Shown: piece by piece, positions 42,301 through 56,800 of the stretch
Layout: each line of letters begins with the position of its first letter
Position numbering within the stretch: the first letter of the stretch is position 1
Origin: Sabellastarte sp. h YS-2021
Taxonomy: Eukaryota > Annelida > Polychaeta > Sabellida > Sabellidae
NCBI GenBank assembly: GCA_964017235.1
Contig: OZ024938.1
Location: 56,721,816 to 56,785,815, forward strand
Direction: 5' to 3'
DNA: 64,000 nucleotides
Notes under the pieces: generated by a model
Told to the model about the DNA's origin: nothing
What the model saw: only the letters and a program-made list of their open reading frames with translations
Databases searched by the model: none
Translations under genes and position numbers: made by a program

Positions 42301-45300
42301 ATTTGGCATTTTATGAATCTCTCGCCAACTACACTCCCTTAACCTGCACTTTCAGCTAGATGTGAATTTCTCAAACAACACACTATTAAAATTCACTTCA
42401 GTGGCGACTCCTGTAGGAAACAATATGGTTTTCAACCTTGAATCTACCTTAATTGAGAATATATCAGCATTTCCTGATACAGCCACCTGTGGCTGTATTT
42501 TGGCCTTCCTGGACCACATATGACACCACTGGTATACCAGATGTAATCCTAAAACCTATGCAATCAGATTTAGTGCATGACAAGTGATTTTTGGGCTAAA
42601 TTTCAGACTTACAGACCAACATTTTGTACTGGTTTGGGCTGATTTACATCTATTTTTGGCTGTTTTAACAACATTTCTTGGGTGTAATAATTTCTGATCA
42701 GACATGTAATGCTCCAAATGCGCCTAAAATATCCTCAATAATTATTAGAATAAGCATGAAATTAAATGTGGGCTTCATATATTTGACATTTACCACCTGA
42801 AGGTGGGTCATAGGCCCCAAAGAAATTGAAATTTTTAAAGTGTCCCTCGAGTTGGCCAGCTCAATACAAATTCATTCTCTGATATACATTGAGTTTCCTG
42901 TGAAGATTTCAGCCAGATTGACCAACTTTAAGGGGTGTTTTGGGCTGATTTGGCATTTTATGAATCTCTCGCCAACTACACTCCCTTAACCTGCACTTTG
43001 GGCTAGATGTGAATTTCTCAAACAACACACTATTAAAATTCACTTCAGTGGCGACTCCTGTAGGAAACAATATGGTTTTCAACCTTGAATCTACCTTAAT
43101 TGAGAATATATCAGCATTTCCTGATACAGCCACCTGTGGCTGTATTTTGGCCTTCCTGGACCACATATGAGGCATATGACACCACTGTGAAAATTTCAGC
43201 CAGATTGACCCACTTTAAGGGGTGTTTTGGGCTGATTTGGCATTTTATGAATCTCTCGCCAACTACACTCCCTTAACCTGCACTTTGGGCTAGATGTGAA
43301 TTTCTTAAACAACACACTATTAAAATTCACTTCAGTGGCGACTCCTGTAGGAAACAATATGGTTTTCAACCTTGAATCTACCTTAATTGAGAATATATCA
43401 GCATTTCCTGATACAGCCACCTGTGGCTGTATTTTGGCCTTCCTGGGCCACATATGACGCATATGACACCACTGGTATACCAGATGTAATCCTAAAACCT
43501 ATGCAATCAGATTTAGTGCATGGCAAGTAATTTTTGGGCCAAATTTCAGACTTATAGACCAATATTTTGTACTGGTTTGGGCTGATTTACATCTATTTTT
43601 GGCTGTTTTTACAACATTTCTTGGGTGTAATAATTTCTGATCAGACATGTAATGCTCCAAATGCGCCTAAAATATCCTCAATAATTATTAGAATAAGCAT
43701 GAAATTAAATGTGGACTTCATATTGACAATATTATGATATATTTGACATTTACCACCTGAGGGTGGGTCATAGGGCCCCCACACACCCCGGATATTGAAA
43801 TTTTTAAAGTGTCCCTCGAGTTGGCCAGCTCAATACAAATTCATTCTCTGATATAAATTGAGTTTCCTGTGAAAATTTCAGCCAGATTGACCCACTTTAA
43901 AATATGTGTTTTGGGCTGATTTGGCATTTTATGAATCTCTCGCCAACTACACTCCCTTAACCTGCACTTTGGGCTAGATGTGAATTTCTCAAACAACACA
44001 CTATTAAAATTCACTTCAGTGGCGACTCCTGTAGGAAACAATATGGTTTTCAACCTTGAATCTACCTTAATTGAGAATATATCAGCATTTCCTGATACAG
44101 CCACCTGTGACTGTATTTTGGCCTTCCTGGACCACATATGAGGCATATGACACCACTGTGAAAATTTCAGCCAGATTGACCCACTTTAAGGGGTGTTTTG
44201 GGCTGATTTGGCATTTTATGAATCTCTCGCCAACTACACTCCCTTAACCTGCACTTTGGGCTAGATGTGAATTTCTTAAACAACACACTATTAAAATTCA
44301 CTTCAGTGGCGACTCCTGTAGGAAACAATATGGTTTTCAACCTTGAATCTACCTTAATTGAGAATATATCAGCATTTCCTGATACAGCCACCTGTGGCTG
44401 TATTTTGGCCTTCCTGGGCCACATATGACGCATATGACACCACTGGTATACCAGATGTAATCCTAAAACCTATGCAATCAGATTTAGTGCATGGTAAGTA
44501 ATTTTTGGGCCAAATTTCAGACTTATAGACCAATATTTTGTACTGGTTTGGGCTGATTTACATCTATTTTTGGCTGTTTTTACAACATTTCTTGGGTGTA
44601 ATAATTTCTGATCAGACATGTAATGCTCCAAATGCGCCTAAAATATCCTCAATAATTATTAGAATAAGCATGAAATTAAATGTGGACTTCATATTGACAA
44701 TATTATGATACATTTGACATTTACCACCTGAGGGTGGGTCATAGGGCCCCCACACACCCCGGATATTGAAATTTTTAAAGTGTCCCTCGAGTTGGCCAGC
44801 TCAATACAAATTCATTCTCTGATATAAATTGAGTTTCCTGTGAAAATTTCAGCCAGATTGACCCACTTTAAAATATGTGTTTTGGGCTGATTTGGCATTT
44901 TATGAATCTCTCGCCAACTACACTCCCTTAACCTGCACTTTGGGCTAGATGTGAATTTCTCAAACAACACACTATTAAAATTCACTTCAGTGGCGACTCC
45001 TGTAGGAAACAATATGGTTTTCAACCTTGAATCTACCTTAATTGAGAATATATCAGCATTTCCTGATACAGCCACCTGTGGCTGTATTTTGGCCTTCCTG
45101 GACCACATATGAGGCATATGACACCACTGTGAAAATTTCAGCCAGATTGACCCACTTTAAGGGGTGTTTTGGGCTGATTTGGCATTTTATGAATCTCTCG
45201 CCAACTACACTCCCTTAACCTGCACTTTCAGCTAGATGTGAATTTCTCAAACAACACACTATTAAAATTCACTTCAGTGGCGACTCCTGTAGGAAACAAT

Positions 45301-46753
45301 ATGGTTTTCAACCTTGAATCTACCTTAATTGAGAATATATCAGCATTTCCTGATACAGCCACCTGTGGCTGTATTTTGGCCTTCCTGGACCACATATGAC
45401 ACCACTGGTATACCAGATGTAATCCTAAAACCTATGCAATCAGATTTAGTGCATGACAAGTGATTTTTGGGCTAAATTTCAGACTTACAGACCAACATTT
45501 TGTACTGGTTTGGGCTGATTTACATCTATTTTTGGCTGTTTTAACAACATTTCTTGGGTGTAATAATTTCTGATCAGACATGTAATGCTCCAAATGCGCC
45601 TAAAATATCCTCAATAATTATTAGAATAAGCATGAAATTAAATGTGGGCTTCATATATTTGACATTTACCACCTGAAGGTGGGTCATAGGCCCCAAAGAA
45701 ATTGAAATTTTTAAAGTGTCCCTCGAGTTGGCCAGCTCAATACAAATTCATTCTCTGATATACATTGAGTTTCCTGTGAAGATTTCAGCCAGATTGACCA
45801 ACTTTAAGGGGTGTTTTGGGCTGATCTGGCATTTTATGAATCTCTCGCCAACTACACTCCCTTAACCTGCACTTTGGGCTAGATGTGAATTTCTCAAACA
45901 ACACACTATTAAAATTCACTTCAGTGACGACTCCTGTAGGAAACAATATGGTTTTCAACCTTGAATCTACCTTAATTGAGAATATATCAGCATTTCCTGA
46001 TACAGCCACCTGTGGCTGTATTTTGGCCTTCCTGGACCACATATGAGGCATATGACACCACTGTGAAAATTTCAGCCAGATTGACCCACTTTAAGGGGTG
46101 TTTTGGGCTGATTTGGCATTTTATGAATCTCTCGCCAACTACACTCCCTTAACCTGCACTTTGGGCTAGATGTGAATTTCTTAAACAACACACTATTAAA
46201 ATTCACTTCAGTGGCGACTCCTGTAGGAAACAATATGGTTTTCAACCTTGAATCTACCTTAATTGAGAATATATCAGCATTTCCTGATACAGCCACCTGT
46301 GGCTGTATTTTGGCCTTCCTGGGCCACATATGACGCATATGACACCACTGGTATACCAGATGTAATCCTAAAACCTATGCAATCAGATTTAGTGCATGGC
46401 AAGTAATTTTTGGGCCAAATTTCAGACTTATAGACCAATATTTTGTACTGGTTTGGGCTGATTTACATCTATTTTTGGCTGTTTTTACAACATTTCTTGG
46501 GTGTAATAATTTCTGATCAGACATGTAATGCTCCAAATGCGCCTAAAATATCCTCAATAATTATTAGAATAAGCATGAAATTAAATGTGGACTTCATATT
46601 GACAATATTATGATATATTTGACATTTACCACCTGAGGGTGGGTCATAGGGCCCCCACACACCCCGGATATTGAAATTTTTAAAGTGTCCCTCGAGTTGG
46701 CCAGCTCAATACAAATTCATTCTCTGATATAAATTGAGTTTCCTGTGAAAATT
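39386..46753. repeat. Higher-order repeat of 2,876 bp (AAB-AAB'-AAB)
   Basis: Module starts at 41002, 41291, 41973, 42262, 42909 and 43196 recur at exactly +2,876 (43878, 44167, 44849, 45138, 45785, 46072), and the next is 46754. Spacings are 289, 682, 289, 647, 287 and 682. Private variants recur in step: GATACATTTGAC at 41831 and 44707, TTCAGCTAG at 42350 and 45226. A partial upstream copy runs from about 39386 to 41001. Differences between the two full copies are few (for example GTGACTG at 44106). Confidence 0.93.
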
Positions 46754-49700
46754 TCAGCCAGATTGACCCACTTTAAAATATGTGTTTTGGGCTGATTTGG
46801 CATTTTATGAATCTCTCGCCAACTACACTCCCTTAACCTGCACTTTGGGCTAGATGTGAATTTCTCAAACAACACACTATTAAAATTCACTTCAGTGGCG
46901 ACTCCTGTAGGAAACAATATGGTTTTCAACCTTGAATCTACCTTAATTGAGAATATATCAGCATTTCCTGATACAGCCACCTGTGGCTGTATTTTGGCCT
47001 TCCTGGACCACATATGACGCATATGACACCACTGGTATACCAGATGTAATCTTAAAATCTATGCAATCAGATTTAGTGCATGGCAAGTGATTTTTGGGCC
47101 AAATTTCAGACTTATAGACCAATATTTTGTACTGGTTTGGGCTGATTTACATCTATTTTTGGCTGTTTTTACAACATTTCTTGGGTGTAATAATTTCTGA
47201 TCAGACATGTAATGCTCCAAATGCGGCTAAAATATCCTCAATAATTATTAGAATAAGCATGAAATTAAATGTGGGCTTCATATTGGCAATATTATGATAT
47301 ATTTGACATTTACCACCTGAGGGTGGGTCATAGGGCCCCCCCACACCCCGGAAATTGAAATTTTTAAAGTGTCCCTCGAGTTGGCCAGCTCAATACAAAT
47401 TCATTCTCTGATATAAATTGAGTTTCCTGTGAAAGTTTCAGCCAGATTGACCCACTTTAAGGGGTGTTTTGGGCTGATTTGGCATTTTATGAATCTCTCG
47501 CCAACTACACTCCCTTAACCTGCATTTTGGGCTAGATGTGAATTTCTCAAACAACACACTATTAAAATTCACTTCAGTGGCGACTCCTGTAGGACACAAT
47601 ATGGTTTTCAACCTTGAATCTACCTTAATTGAGAATATATCAGCATGTCCTGATACAGCCACCTGTGGCTGTATTTTGGCCTTCCTGGGCCACATATGAC
47701 GCATATGACACCACTGGTATACCAGATGTAATCCTAAAACCTATGCAATCAGATTTAGTGCATGGCAAGTGATTTTTGGGCCAAATTTCAGACTTATAGA
47801 CCAATATTTTGTACTGGTTTGGGCTGATTTACATCTATTTTTGGCTGTTTTTACAACATTTCTTGGGTGTAATAATTTCTGATCAGACATGTAATGCTCC
47901 AAATGCGCCTAAAATATCCTCAATAATTATTAGAATAAGCATGAAATTAAATGTGGGCTTCATATTGGCAATATTATGATATATTTGACATTTACCACCT
48001 GAGGGTGGGTCATAGGGCCCCCCCACACCCCGGAAATTGAAATTTTTAAAGTGTCCCTCGAGTTGGCCAGCTCAATACAAATTCATTCTCTGATATAAAT
48101 TGAGTTCCCTGTGAAAATTTCAGCCAGATTGACCCACTTTAAGGGGTGTTTTGGGCTGATTTGGCATTTTATGAATCTCTCGCCAACTACACTCCCTTAA
48201 CCTGCACTTTGGGCTAGATGTGAATTTCTCAAACAACACACTATTAAAATTCACTTCAGTGGCGACTCCTGTAGGAAACAATATGGTTTTCAACCTTGAA
48301 TCTACCTTAATTGAGAATATATCAGCATTTCCTGATACAGCCACCTGTGGCTGTATTTTGGCCTTCCTGGGCCACATATGACGCATATGACACCACTGGT
48401 ATACCAGATGTAATCCTAAAACCTATGCAATCAGATTTAGTGCATGGCAAGTGATTTTTGGACCAAATTTCAGACTTATAGACCAATATTTTGTACTGGT
48501 TTGGGCTGATTTACATCTATTTTTGGCTGTTTTTACAACATTTCTTGGGTGTAATAATTTCTGATCAGACATGTAATGCTCCAAATGCGCCTAAAATATC
48601 CTCAATAATTATTAGAATAAGCATGAAATTAAATGTGGGCTTCATATTGGCAATATTATGATATATTTGACATTTACCACCTGAGGGTGGGTCATAGGCC
48701 CCCCCCCCCACCACACCCCGGAAATTGAAATTTTTAAAGTGTCCCTCGAGTTGGCCAGCTCAATACAAATTCATTCTCTGATATAAATTGAGTTTCCTGT
48801 GAAAATTTCAGCCAGATTGACCCACTTTAAGGGGTGTTTTGGGCTGATTTGGCATTTTATGAATCTCTCGCCAACTACACTCCCTTAACCTGCACTTTGG
48901 GCTAGATGTGAATTTCTCAAACAACACACTATTAAAATTCACTTCAGTGGCGACTCCTGTAGGAAACAATATGGTTTTCAACCTTGAATCTACCTTAATT
49001 GAGAATATATCAGCATTTCCTGATACAACCACCTGTGGCTGTATTTTGGCCTTCCTGGACCACATATGACGCATATGACACCACTGGTATACCAGATGTA
49101 ATCCTAAAACCTATGCAATCAGATTTAGTGCATGGCAAGTGATTTTGGGCCAAATTTCAGACTTATAGACCAATATTTTGTACTGGTTTGGGCTGATTTA
49201 CATCTATTTTTGGCTGTTTTTACAACATTTCTTGGGTGTAATAATTTCTGATCAGACATGTAATGCTCCAAATGCGCCTAAAATATCCTCAATAATTATT
49301 AGAATAAGCATGAAATTAAATGTGGGCTTCATATTGGCAATATTATGATATATTTGACATTTACCACCTGAGGGTGGGTCATAGGCCCCCCCCACCACAC
49401 CCCGGAAATTGAAATTTTTAAAGTGTCCCTCGAGTTGGCCAGCTCAATACAAATTCATTCTCTGATATAAATTGAGTTTCCTGTGAAAATTTCAGCCAGA
49501 TTGACCCACTTTAAAATATGTGTTTTGGGATGATTTGGCATTTTATGAATCTCTCGCCAACTACACTCCCTTAACCTGCACTTTGGGCTAGATGTGAATT
49601 TCTCAAACAACACACTATTAAAATTCACTTTAGTGGCGACTCCTGTAGGAAACAATATGGTTTTCAACCTTGAATCTACCTTAATTGAGAATATATCAGC

Positions 49701-52700
49701 ATTTCCTGATACAACCACCTGTGGCTGTATTTTGGCCTTCCTGGACCACATATGACGCATATGACACCACTGGTATACCAGATGTAATCCTAAAACCTAT
49801 GCAATCAGATTTAGTGCATGGCAAGTGATTTTGGGCCAAATTTCAGACTTATAGACCAATATTTTGTACTGGTTTGGGCTGATTTACATCTATTTTTGGC
49901 TGTTTTTACAACATTTCTTGGGTGTAATAATTTCTGATCAGACATGTAATGCTCCAAATGCGCCTAAAATATCCTCAATAATTATTAGAATAAGCATGAA
50001 ATTAAATGTGGGCTTCATATTGGCAATATTATGATATATTTGACATTTACCACCTGAGGGTGGGTCATAGGCCCCCCCCACCACACCCCGGAAATTGAAA
50101 TTTTTAAAGTGTCCCTCGAGTTGGCCAGCTCAATACAAATTCATTCTCTGATATAAATTGAGTTTCCTGTGAAAATTTCAGCCAGATTGACCCACTTTAA
50201 AATATGTGTTTTGGGATGATTTGGCATTTTATGAATCTCTCGCCAACTACACTCCCTTAACCTGCACTTTGGGCTAGATGTGAATTTCTCAAACAACACA
50301 CTATTAAAATTCACTTTAGTGGCGACTCCTGTAGGAAACAATATGGTTTTCAACCTTGAATCTACCTTAATTGAGAATATATCAGCATTTCCTGATACAG
50401 CCACCTGTGGAGTATTTTGGCCTTCCTGGACCACATATGACGCATGTGACACCACTGGTATAGCAGATGTAATCCTAAAACCTATGCAATCAGATTTAGT
50501 GCATGGCAAGTGATTTTTGGGCCAAATTTCAGACTTATAGACCAATATTTTGTACTGGTTTGGGCTGATTTACATCTATCTTTGGCTGTTTTTACAACAT
50601 TTCTTGGGTGTAATAATTTCTGATCAGACATGTAATGCTCCAAATGCGCCTAAAATATCCTCAATAATTATTAGAATAAACATGAAATTAAATGTGGGCT
50701 TCATATTGGCAATATTATGATATATTTGACATTTACCACCTGAGGGTGGGTCATAGGGCCCCCCCACACCCCGGAAATTGAAATTTTTAAAGTGTCCCTC
50801 GAGTTGGCCAGCTCAATACAAATTCATTCTCTGATATAAATTGAGTTTCCTGTGAAAGTTTCAGCCAGATTGACCCACTTTAAGGGGTGTTTTGGGCTGA
50901 TTTGGCATTTTATGAATCTCTCGCCAACTACACTCCCTTAACCTGCACTTTGGGCTAGATGTGAATTTCTCAAACAACACACTATCAAAATTCACTTCAG
51001 TGGCGACTCCTGTAGGAAACAATATGGTTTTCAACCTTGAATCTACCTTAATTGAGAATATATCAGCATTTCCTGATACAGCCACCTGTGGCTGTATTTT
51101 GGCCTTCCTGGACCACATATGACGCATATGACACCACTGGTATACCAGATGTAATCCTAAAACCTATGCAATCAGATTTAGTGCATGGCAAGTGATTTTT
51201 GGGCCAAATTTCAGACTTATAGACCAATATTTTGTACTGGTTTGGGCTGATTTACATCTATTTTTGGCTGTTTTTACAACATTTCTTGGGTGTAATAATT
51301 TCTGATCAGACATGTAATGCTCCAAATGCGGCTAAAATATCCTCAATAATTATTAGAATAAGCATGAAATTAAATGTGGGCTTCATATTGGCAATATTAT
51401 GATATATTTGACATTTACCACCTGAGGGTGGGTCATAGGGCCCCCCCACACCCCGCAAATTGAAATTTTTAAAGTGTCCCTCGAGTTGGCCAGCTCAATA
51501 CAAATTCATTCTCTGATATAAATTGAGTTTCCTGTGAAAATTTCAGCCAGATTGACCCACTTTAAGGGGTGTTTTGGGCTGATTTGGCATTTTATGAATC
51601 TCTCGCCAACTACACTCCCTTAACCTGCACTTTGGGCTAGATGTGAATTTCTCAAACAACACACTATCAAAATTCACTTCAGTGGCGACTCCTGTAGGAA
51701 ACAATATGGTTTTCAACCTTGAATCTACCTTAATTGAGAATATATCAGCATTTCCTGATACAGCCACCTGTGGCTGTATTTTGGCCTTCCTGGACCACAT
51801 ATGACGCATATGACACCACTGGTATACCAGATGTAATCCTAAAACCTATGCAATCAGATTTAGTGCATGGCAAGTGATTTTTGGGCCAAATTTCAGACTT
51901 ATAGACCAATATTTTGTACTGGTTTGGGCTGATTTACATCTATTTTTGGCTGTTTTTACAACATTTCTTGGGTGTAATAATTTCTGATCAGACATGTAAT
52001 GCTCCAAATGCGGCTAAAATATCCTCAATAATTATTAGAATAAGCATGAAATTAAATGTGGGCTTCATATTGGCAATATTATGATATATTTGACATTTAC
52101 CACCTGAGGGTGGGTCATAGGGCCCCCCCACACCCCGGAAATTGAAATTTTTAAAGTGTCCCTCGAGTTGGCCAGCTCAATACAAATTCATTCTCTGATA
52201 TAAATTGAGTTTCCTGTGAAAATTTCAGCCAGATTGACCCACTTTAAGGGGTGTTTTGGGCTGATTTGGCATTTTATGAATCTCTCGCCAACTACACTCC
52301 CTTAACCTGCACTTTGGGCTAGATGTGAATTTCTCAAACAACACACTATTAAAATTCACTTCAGTGGCGACTCCTGTAGGAAACAATATGGTTTTCAACC
52401 TTGAATCTACCTTAATTGAGAATATATCCGCATTTCCTGATACAGCCACCTGTGGCTGTATTTTGGCCTTCCTGGACCACATATGAGGCATATGACACCA
52501 CTGTGAAAATTTCAGCCAGATTGACCCACTTTAAGGGGTGTTTTGGGCTGATTTGGCATTTTATGAATCTCTCGCCAACTACACTCCCCTAACCTGCACT
52601 TTGAGCTAGATGTGAATTTCTCAAACAACACACTATTAAAATTCACTTCAGTGGCGACTCCTGTAGGAAACAATATGGTTTTCAACCTTGAATCTACCTT

Positions 52701-53875
52701 AATTGAGAATATATCAGCATTTCCTGATACAGCCACCTGTGGCTGTATTTTGGCCTTCCTGGACCACATATGACACCACTGGTATACCAGATGTAATCCT
52801 AAAACCTATGCAATCAGATTTAGTGCATGACAAGTGATTTTTGGGCTAAATTTCAGACTTACAGACCAACATTTTGTACTGGTTTGGGCTGATTTACATC
52901 TATTTTTGGCTGTTTTAACAACATTTCTTGGGTGTAATAATTTCTGATCAGACATGTAATGCTCCAAATGCGCCTAGAATATCCTCAATAATTATTAGAA
53001 TAAGCATGAAATTAAATGTGGGCTTCATATTGGCAATATTATGATATATTTGACATTTACCACCTGAGGGTGGGTCATAGGCCCCCCCCCCCCCACCACA
53101 CCCCGGAAATTGAAATTTTTAAAGTGTCCCTCGAGTTGGCCAGCTCAATACAAATTCATTCTCTGATATAAATTGAGTTTCCTGTGAAAATTTCAGCCAG
53201 ATTGACCCACTTTAAGGGGTGTTTTGGGCTGATTTGGCATTTTATGAATCTCTCGCCAACTACACTCCCTTAACCTGCACTTTGGGCTAGATGTGAATTT
53301 CTCAAACAACACACTATTAAAATTCACTTCAGTGGCGACTCCTGTAGGAAACAATATGGTTTTCAACCTTGAATCTACCTTAATTGAGAATATATCAGCA
53401 TTTCCTGATACAGCCACCTGTGGCTGTATTTTGGCCTTCCTGGACCACATATGACGCATGTGACACCACTGGTATAGCAGATGTAATCTTAAAACCTATG
53501 CAATCAGATTTAGTGCATGGCAAGTGATTTTTGGGCCAAATTTCAGACTTATAGACCAATATTTTGTACTGGTTTGAGCTGATTTACATCTATTTTTGGC
53601 TGTTTTTACAACATTTCTTGGGTGTAATAATTTCTGATCAGACATGTAATGCTCCAAATGCGCCTAAAATATCCTCAATAATTATTAGAATAAGCATGAA
53701 ATTAAATGTGGGCTTCATATTGGCAATATTATGATATATTTGACATTTACCACCTGAGGGTGGGTCATAGGGCCCCCCCCACACCCCGGAAATTGAAATT
53801 TTTAAAGTGTCCCTCGAGTTGGCCAGCTCAATACAAATTCATTCTCTGATATAAATTGAGTTCCCTGTGAAAATT

Positions 53876-56800
53876 TCAGCCAGATTGACCTACTTTAAGG
53901 GGTGTTTTGGGCTGATTTGGCATTTTATGAATCTCTCGCCAACTACACTCCCTTAACCTGCACTTTGGGCTAGATGTGAATTTCTCAAACAACACACTAT
54001 CAAAATTCACTTCAGTGGCGACTCCTGTAGGAAACAATATGGTTTTCAACCTTGAATCTACCTTAATTGAGAATATATCATCATTTCCTGATACAGCCAT
54101 CTGTGGCTGTATTTTGGCCTTCCTGGACCACATATGACGCATATGACACCACTGGTATACCAGATGTAATCCTAAAACCTATGCAATCAGATTTAGTGCA
54201 TGGCAAGTGATTTTTGGGCCAAATTTCAGACTTATAGACCAATATTTTGTACTGGTTTGGGCTGATTTACATCTATTTTTGGCTGTTTTTACAACATTTC
54301 TTGGGTGTAATAATTTCTGATCAGACATGTAATGCTCCAAATGCGCCTAAAATATCCTCAATAATTATTAGAATAAACATGAAATTAAATGTGGGCTTCA
54401 TATTGGCAATATTATGATATATTTGACATTTACCACCTGAGGGTGGGTCATAGGGCCCCCCCACACCCCGGAAATTGAAATTTTTAAAGTGTCCCTCGAG
54501 TTGGCCAGCTCAATACAAATTCATTCTCTGATATAAATTGAGTTTCCTGTGAAAGTTTCAGCCAGATTGAGCCACTTTAAGGGGTGTTTTGGGCTGATTT
54601 GGCATTTTATGAATCTCTCGCCAACTACACTCCCTTAACCTGCATTTTGGGCTAGATGTGAATTTCTCAAACAACACACTATTAAAATTCACTTCAGTGG
54701 CGACTCCTGTAGGACACAATATGGTTTTCAACCTTGAATCTACCTTAATTGAGAATATATCAGCATGTCCTGATACAGCCACCTGTGGCTGTATTTTGGC
54801 CTTCCTGGGCCACATATGACGCATATGACACCACTGGTATACCAGATGTAATCCTAAAACCTATGCAATCAGATTTAGTGCATGGCAAGTGATTTTTGGG
54901 CCAAATTTCAGACTTATAGACCAATATTTTGTACTGGTTTGGGCTGATTTACATCTATTTTTGGCTGTTTTTACAACATTTCTTGGGTGTAATAATTTCT
55001 GATCAGACATGTAATGCTCCAAATGCGCCTAAAATATCCTCAATAATTATTAGAATAAGCATGAAATTAAATGTGGGCTTCATATTGGCAATATTATGAT
55101 ATATTTGACATTTACCACCTGAGGGTGGGTCATAGGGCCCCCCCACACCCCGGAAATTGAAATTTTTAAAGTGTCCCTCGAGTTGGCCAGCTCAATACAA
55201 ATTCATTCTCTGATATAAATTGAGTTCCCTGTGAAAATTTCAGCCAGATTGACCCACTTTAAGGGGTGTTTTGGGCTGATTTGGCATTTTATGAATCTCT
55301 CGCCAACTACACTCCCTTAACCTGCACTTTGGGCTAGATGTGAATTTCTCAAACAACACACTATTAAAATTCACTTCAGTGGCGACTCCTGTAGGAAACA
55401 ATATGGTTTTCAACCTTGAATCTACCTTAATTGAGAATATATCAGCATTTCCTGATACAGCCACCTGTGGCTGTATTTTGGCCTTCCTGGGCCACATATG
55501 ACGCATATGACACCACTGGTATACCAGATGTAATCCTAAAACCTATGCAATCAGATTTAGTGCATGGCAAGTGATTTTTGGACCAAATTTCAGACTTATA
55601 GACCAATATTTTGTACTGGTTTGGGCTGATTTACATCTATTTTTGGCTGTTTTTACAACATTTCTTGGGTGTAATAATTTCTGATCAGACATGTAATGCT
55701 CCAAATGCGCCTAAAATATCCTCAATAATTATTAGAATAAGCATGAAATTAAATGTGGGCTTCATATTGGCAATATTATGATATATTTGACATTTACCAC
55801 CTGAGGGTGGGTCATAGGCTCCCCCCCCACCACACCCCGGAAATTGAAATTTTTAAAGTGTCCCTCGAGTTGGCCAGCTCAATACAAATTCATTCTCTGA
55901 TATAAATTGAGTTTCCTGTGAAAATTTCAGCCAGATTGACCCACTTTAAGGGGTGTTTTGGGCTGATTTGGCATTTTATGAATCTCTCGCCAACTACACT
56001 CCCTTAACCTGCACTTTGGGCTAGATGTGAATTTCTCAAACAACACACTATTAAAATTCACTTCAGTGGCGACTCCTGTAGGAAACAATATGGTTTTCAA
56101 CCTTGAATCTACCTTAATTGAGAATATATCAGCATTTCCTGATACAACCACCTGTGGCTGTATTTTGGCCTTCCTGGACCACATATGACGCATATGACAC
56201 CACTGGTATACCAGATGTAATCCTAAAACCTATGCAATCAGATTTAGTGCATGGCAAGTGATTTTGGGCCAAATTTCAGACTTATAGACCAATATTTTGT
56301 ACTGGTTTGGGCTGATTTACATCTATTTTTGGCTGTTTTTACAACATTTCTTGGGTGTAATAATTTCTGATCAGACATGTAATGCTCCAAATGCGCCTAA
56401 AATATCCTCAATAATTATTAGAATAAGCATGAAATTAATTGTGGGCTTCATATTGGCAATATTATGATATATTTGACATTTACCACCTGAGGGTGGGTCA
56501 TAGGGCCCCCACACACCCCGGATATTGAAATTTTTAAAGTGTCCCTCGAGTTGGCCAGCTCAATACAAATTCATTCTCTGATATAAATTGAGTTTCCTGT
56601 GAAAATTTCAGCCAGATTGACCCACTTTAAAATATGTGTTTTGGGATGATTTGGCATTTTATGAATCTCTCGCCAACTACACTCCCTTAACCTGCACTTT
56701 GGGCTAGATGTGAATTTCTCAAACAACACACTATTAAAATTCACTTTAGTGGCGACTCCTGTAGGAAACAATATGGTTTTCAACCTTGAATCTACCTTAA

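Noticed and set aside
50141-50545. 134-codon minus-strand ORF in the satellite
   Set aside because: Produced by a small deletion in one module's hairpin that shifts the frame; not conserved in other modules.
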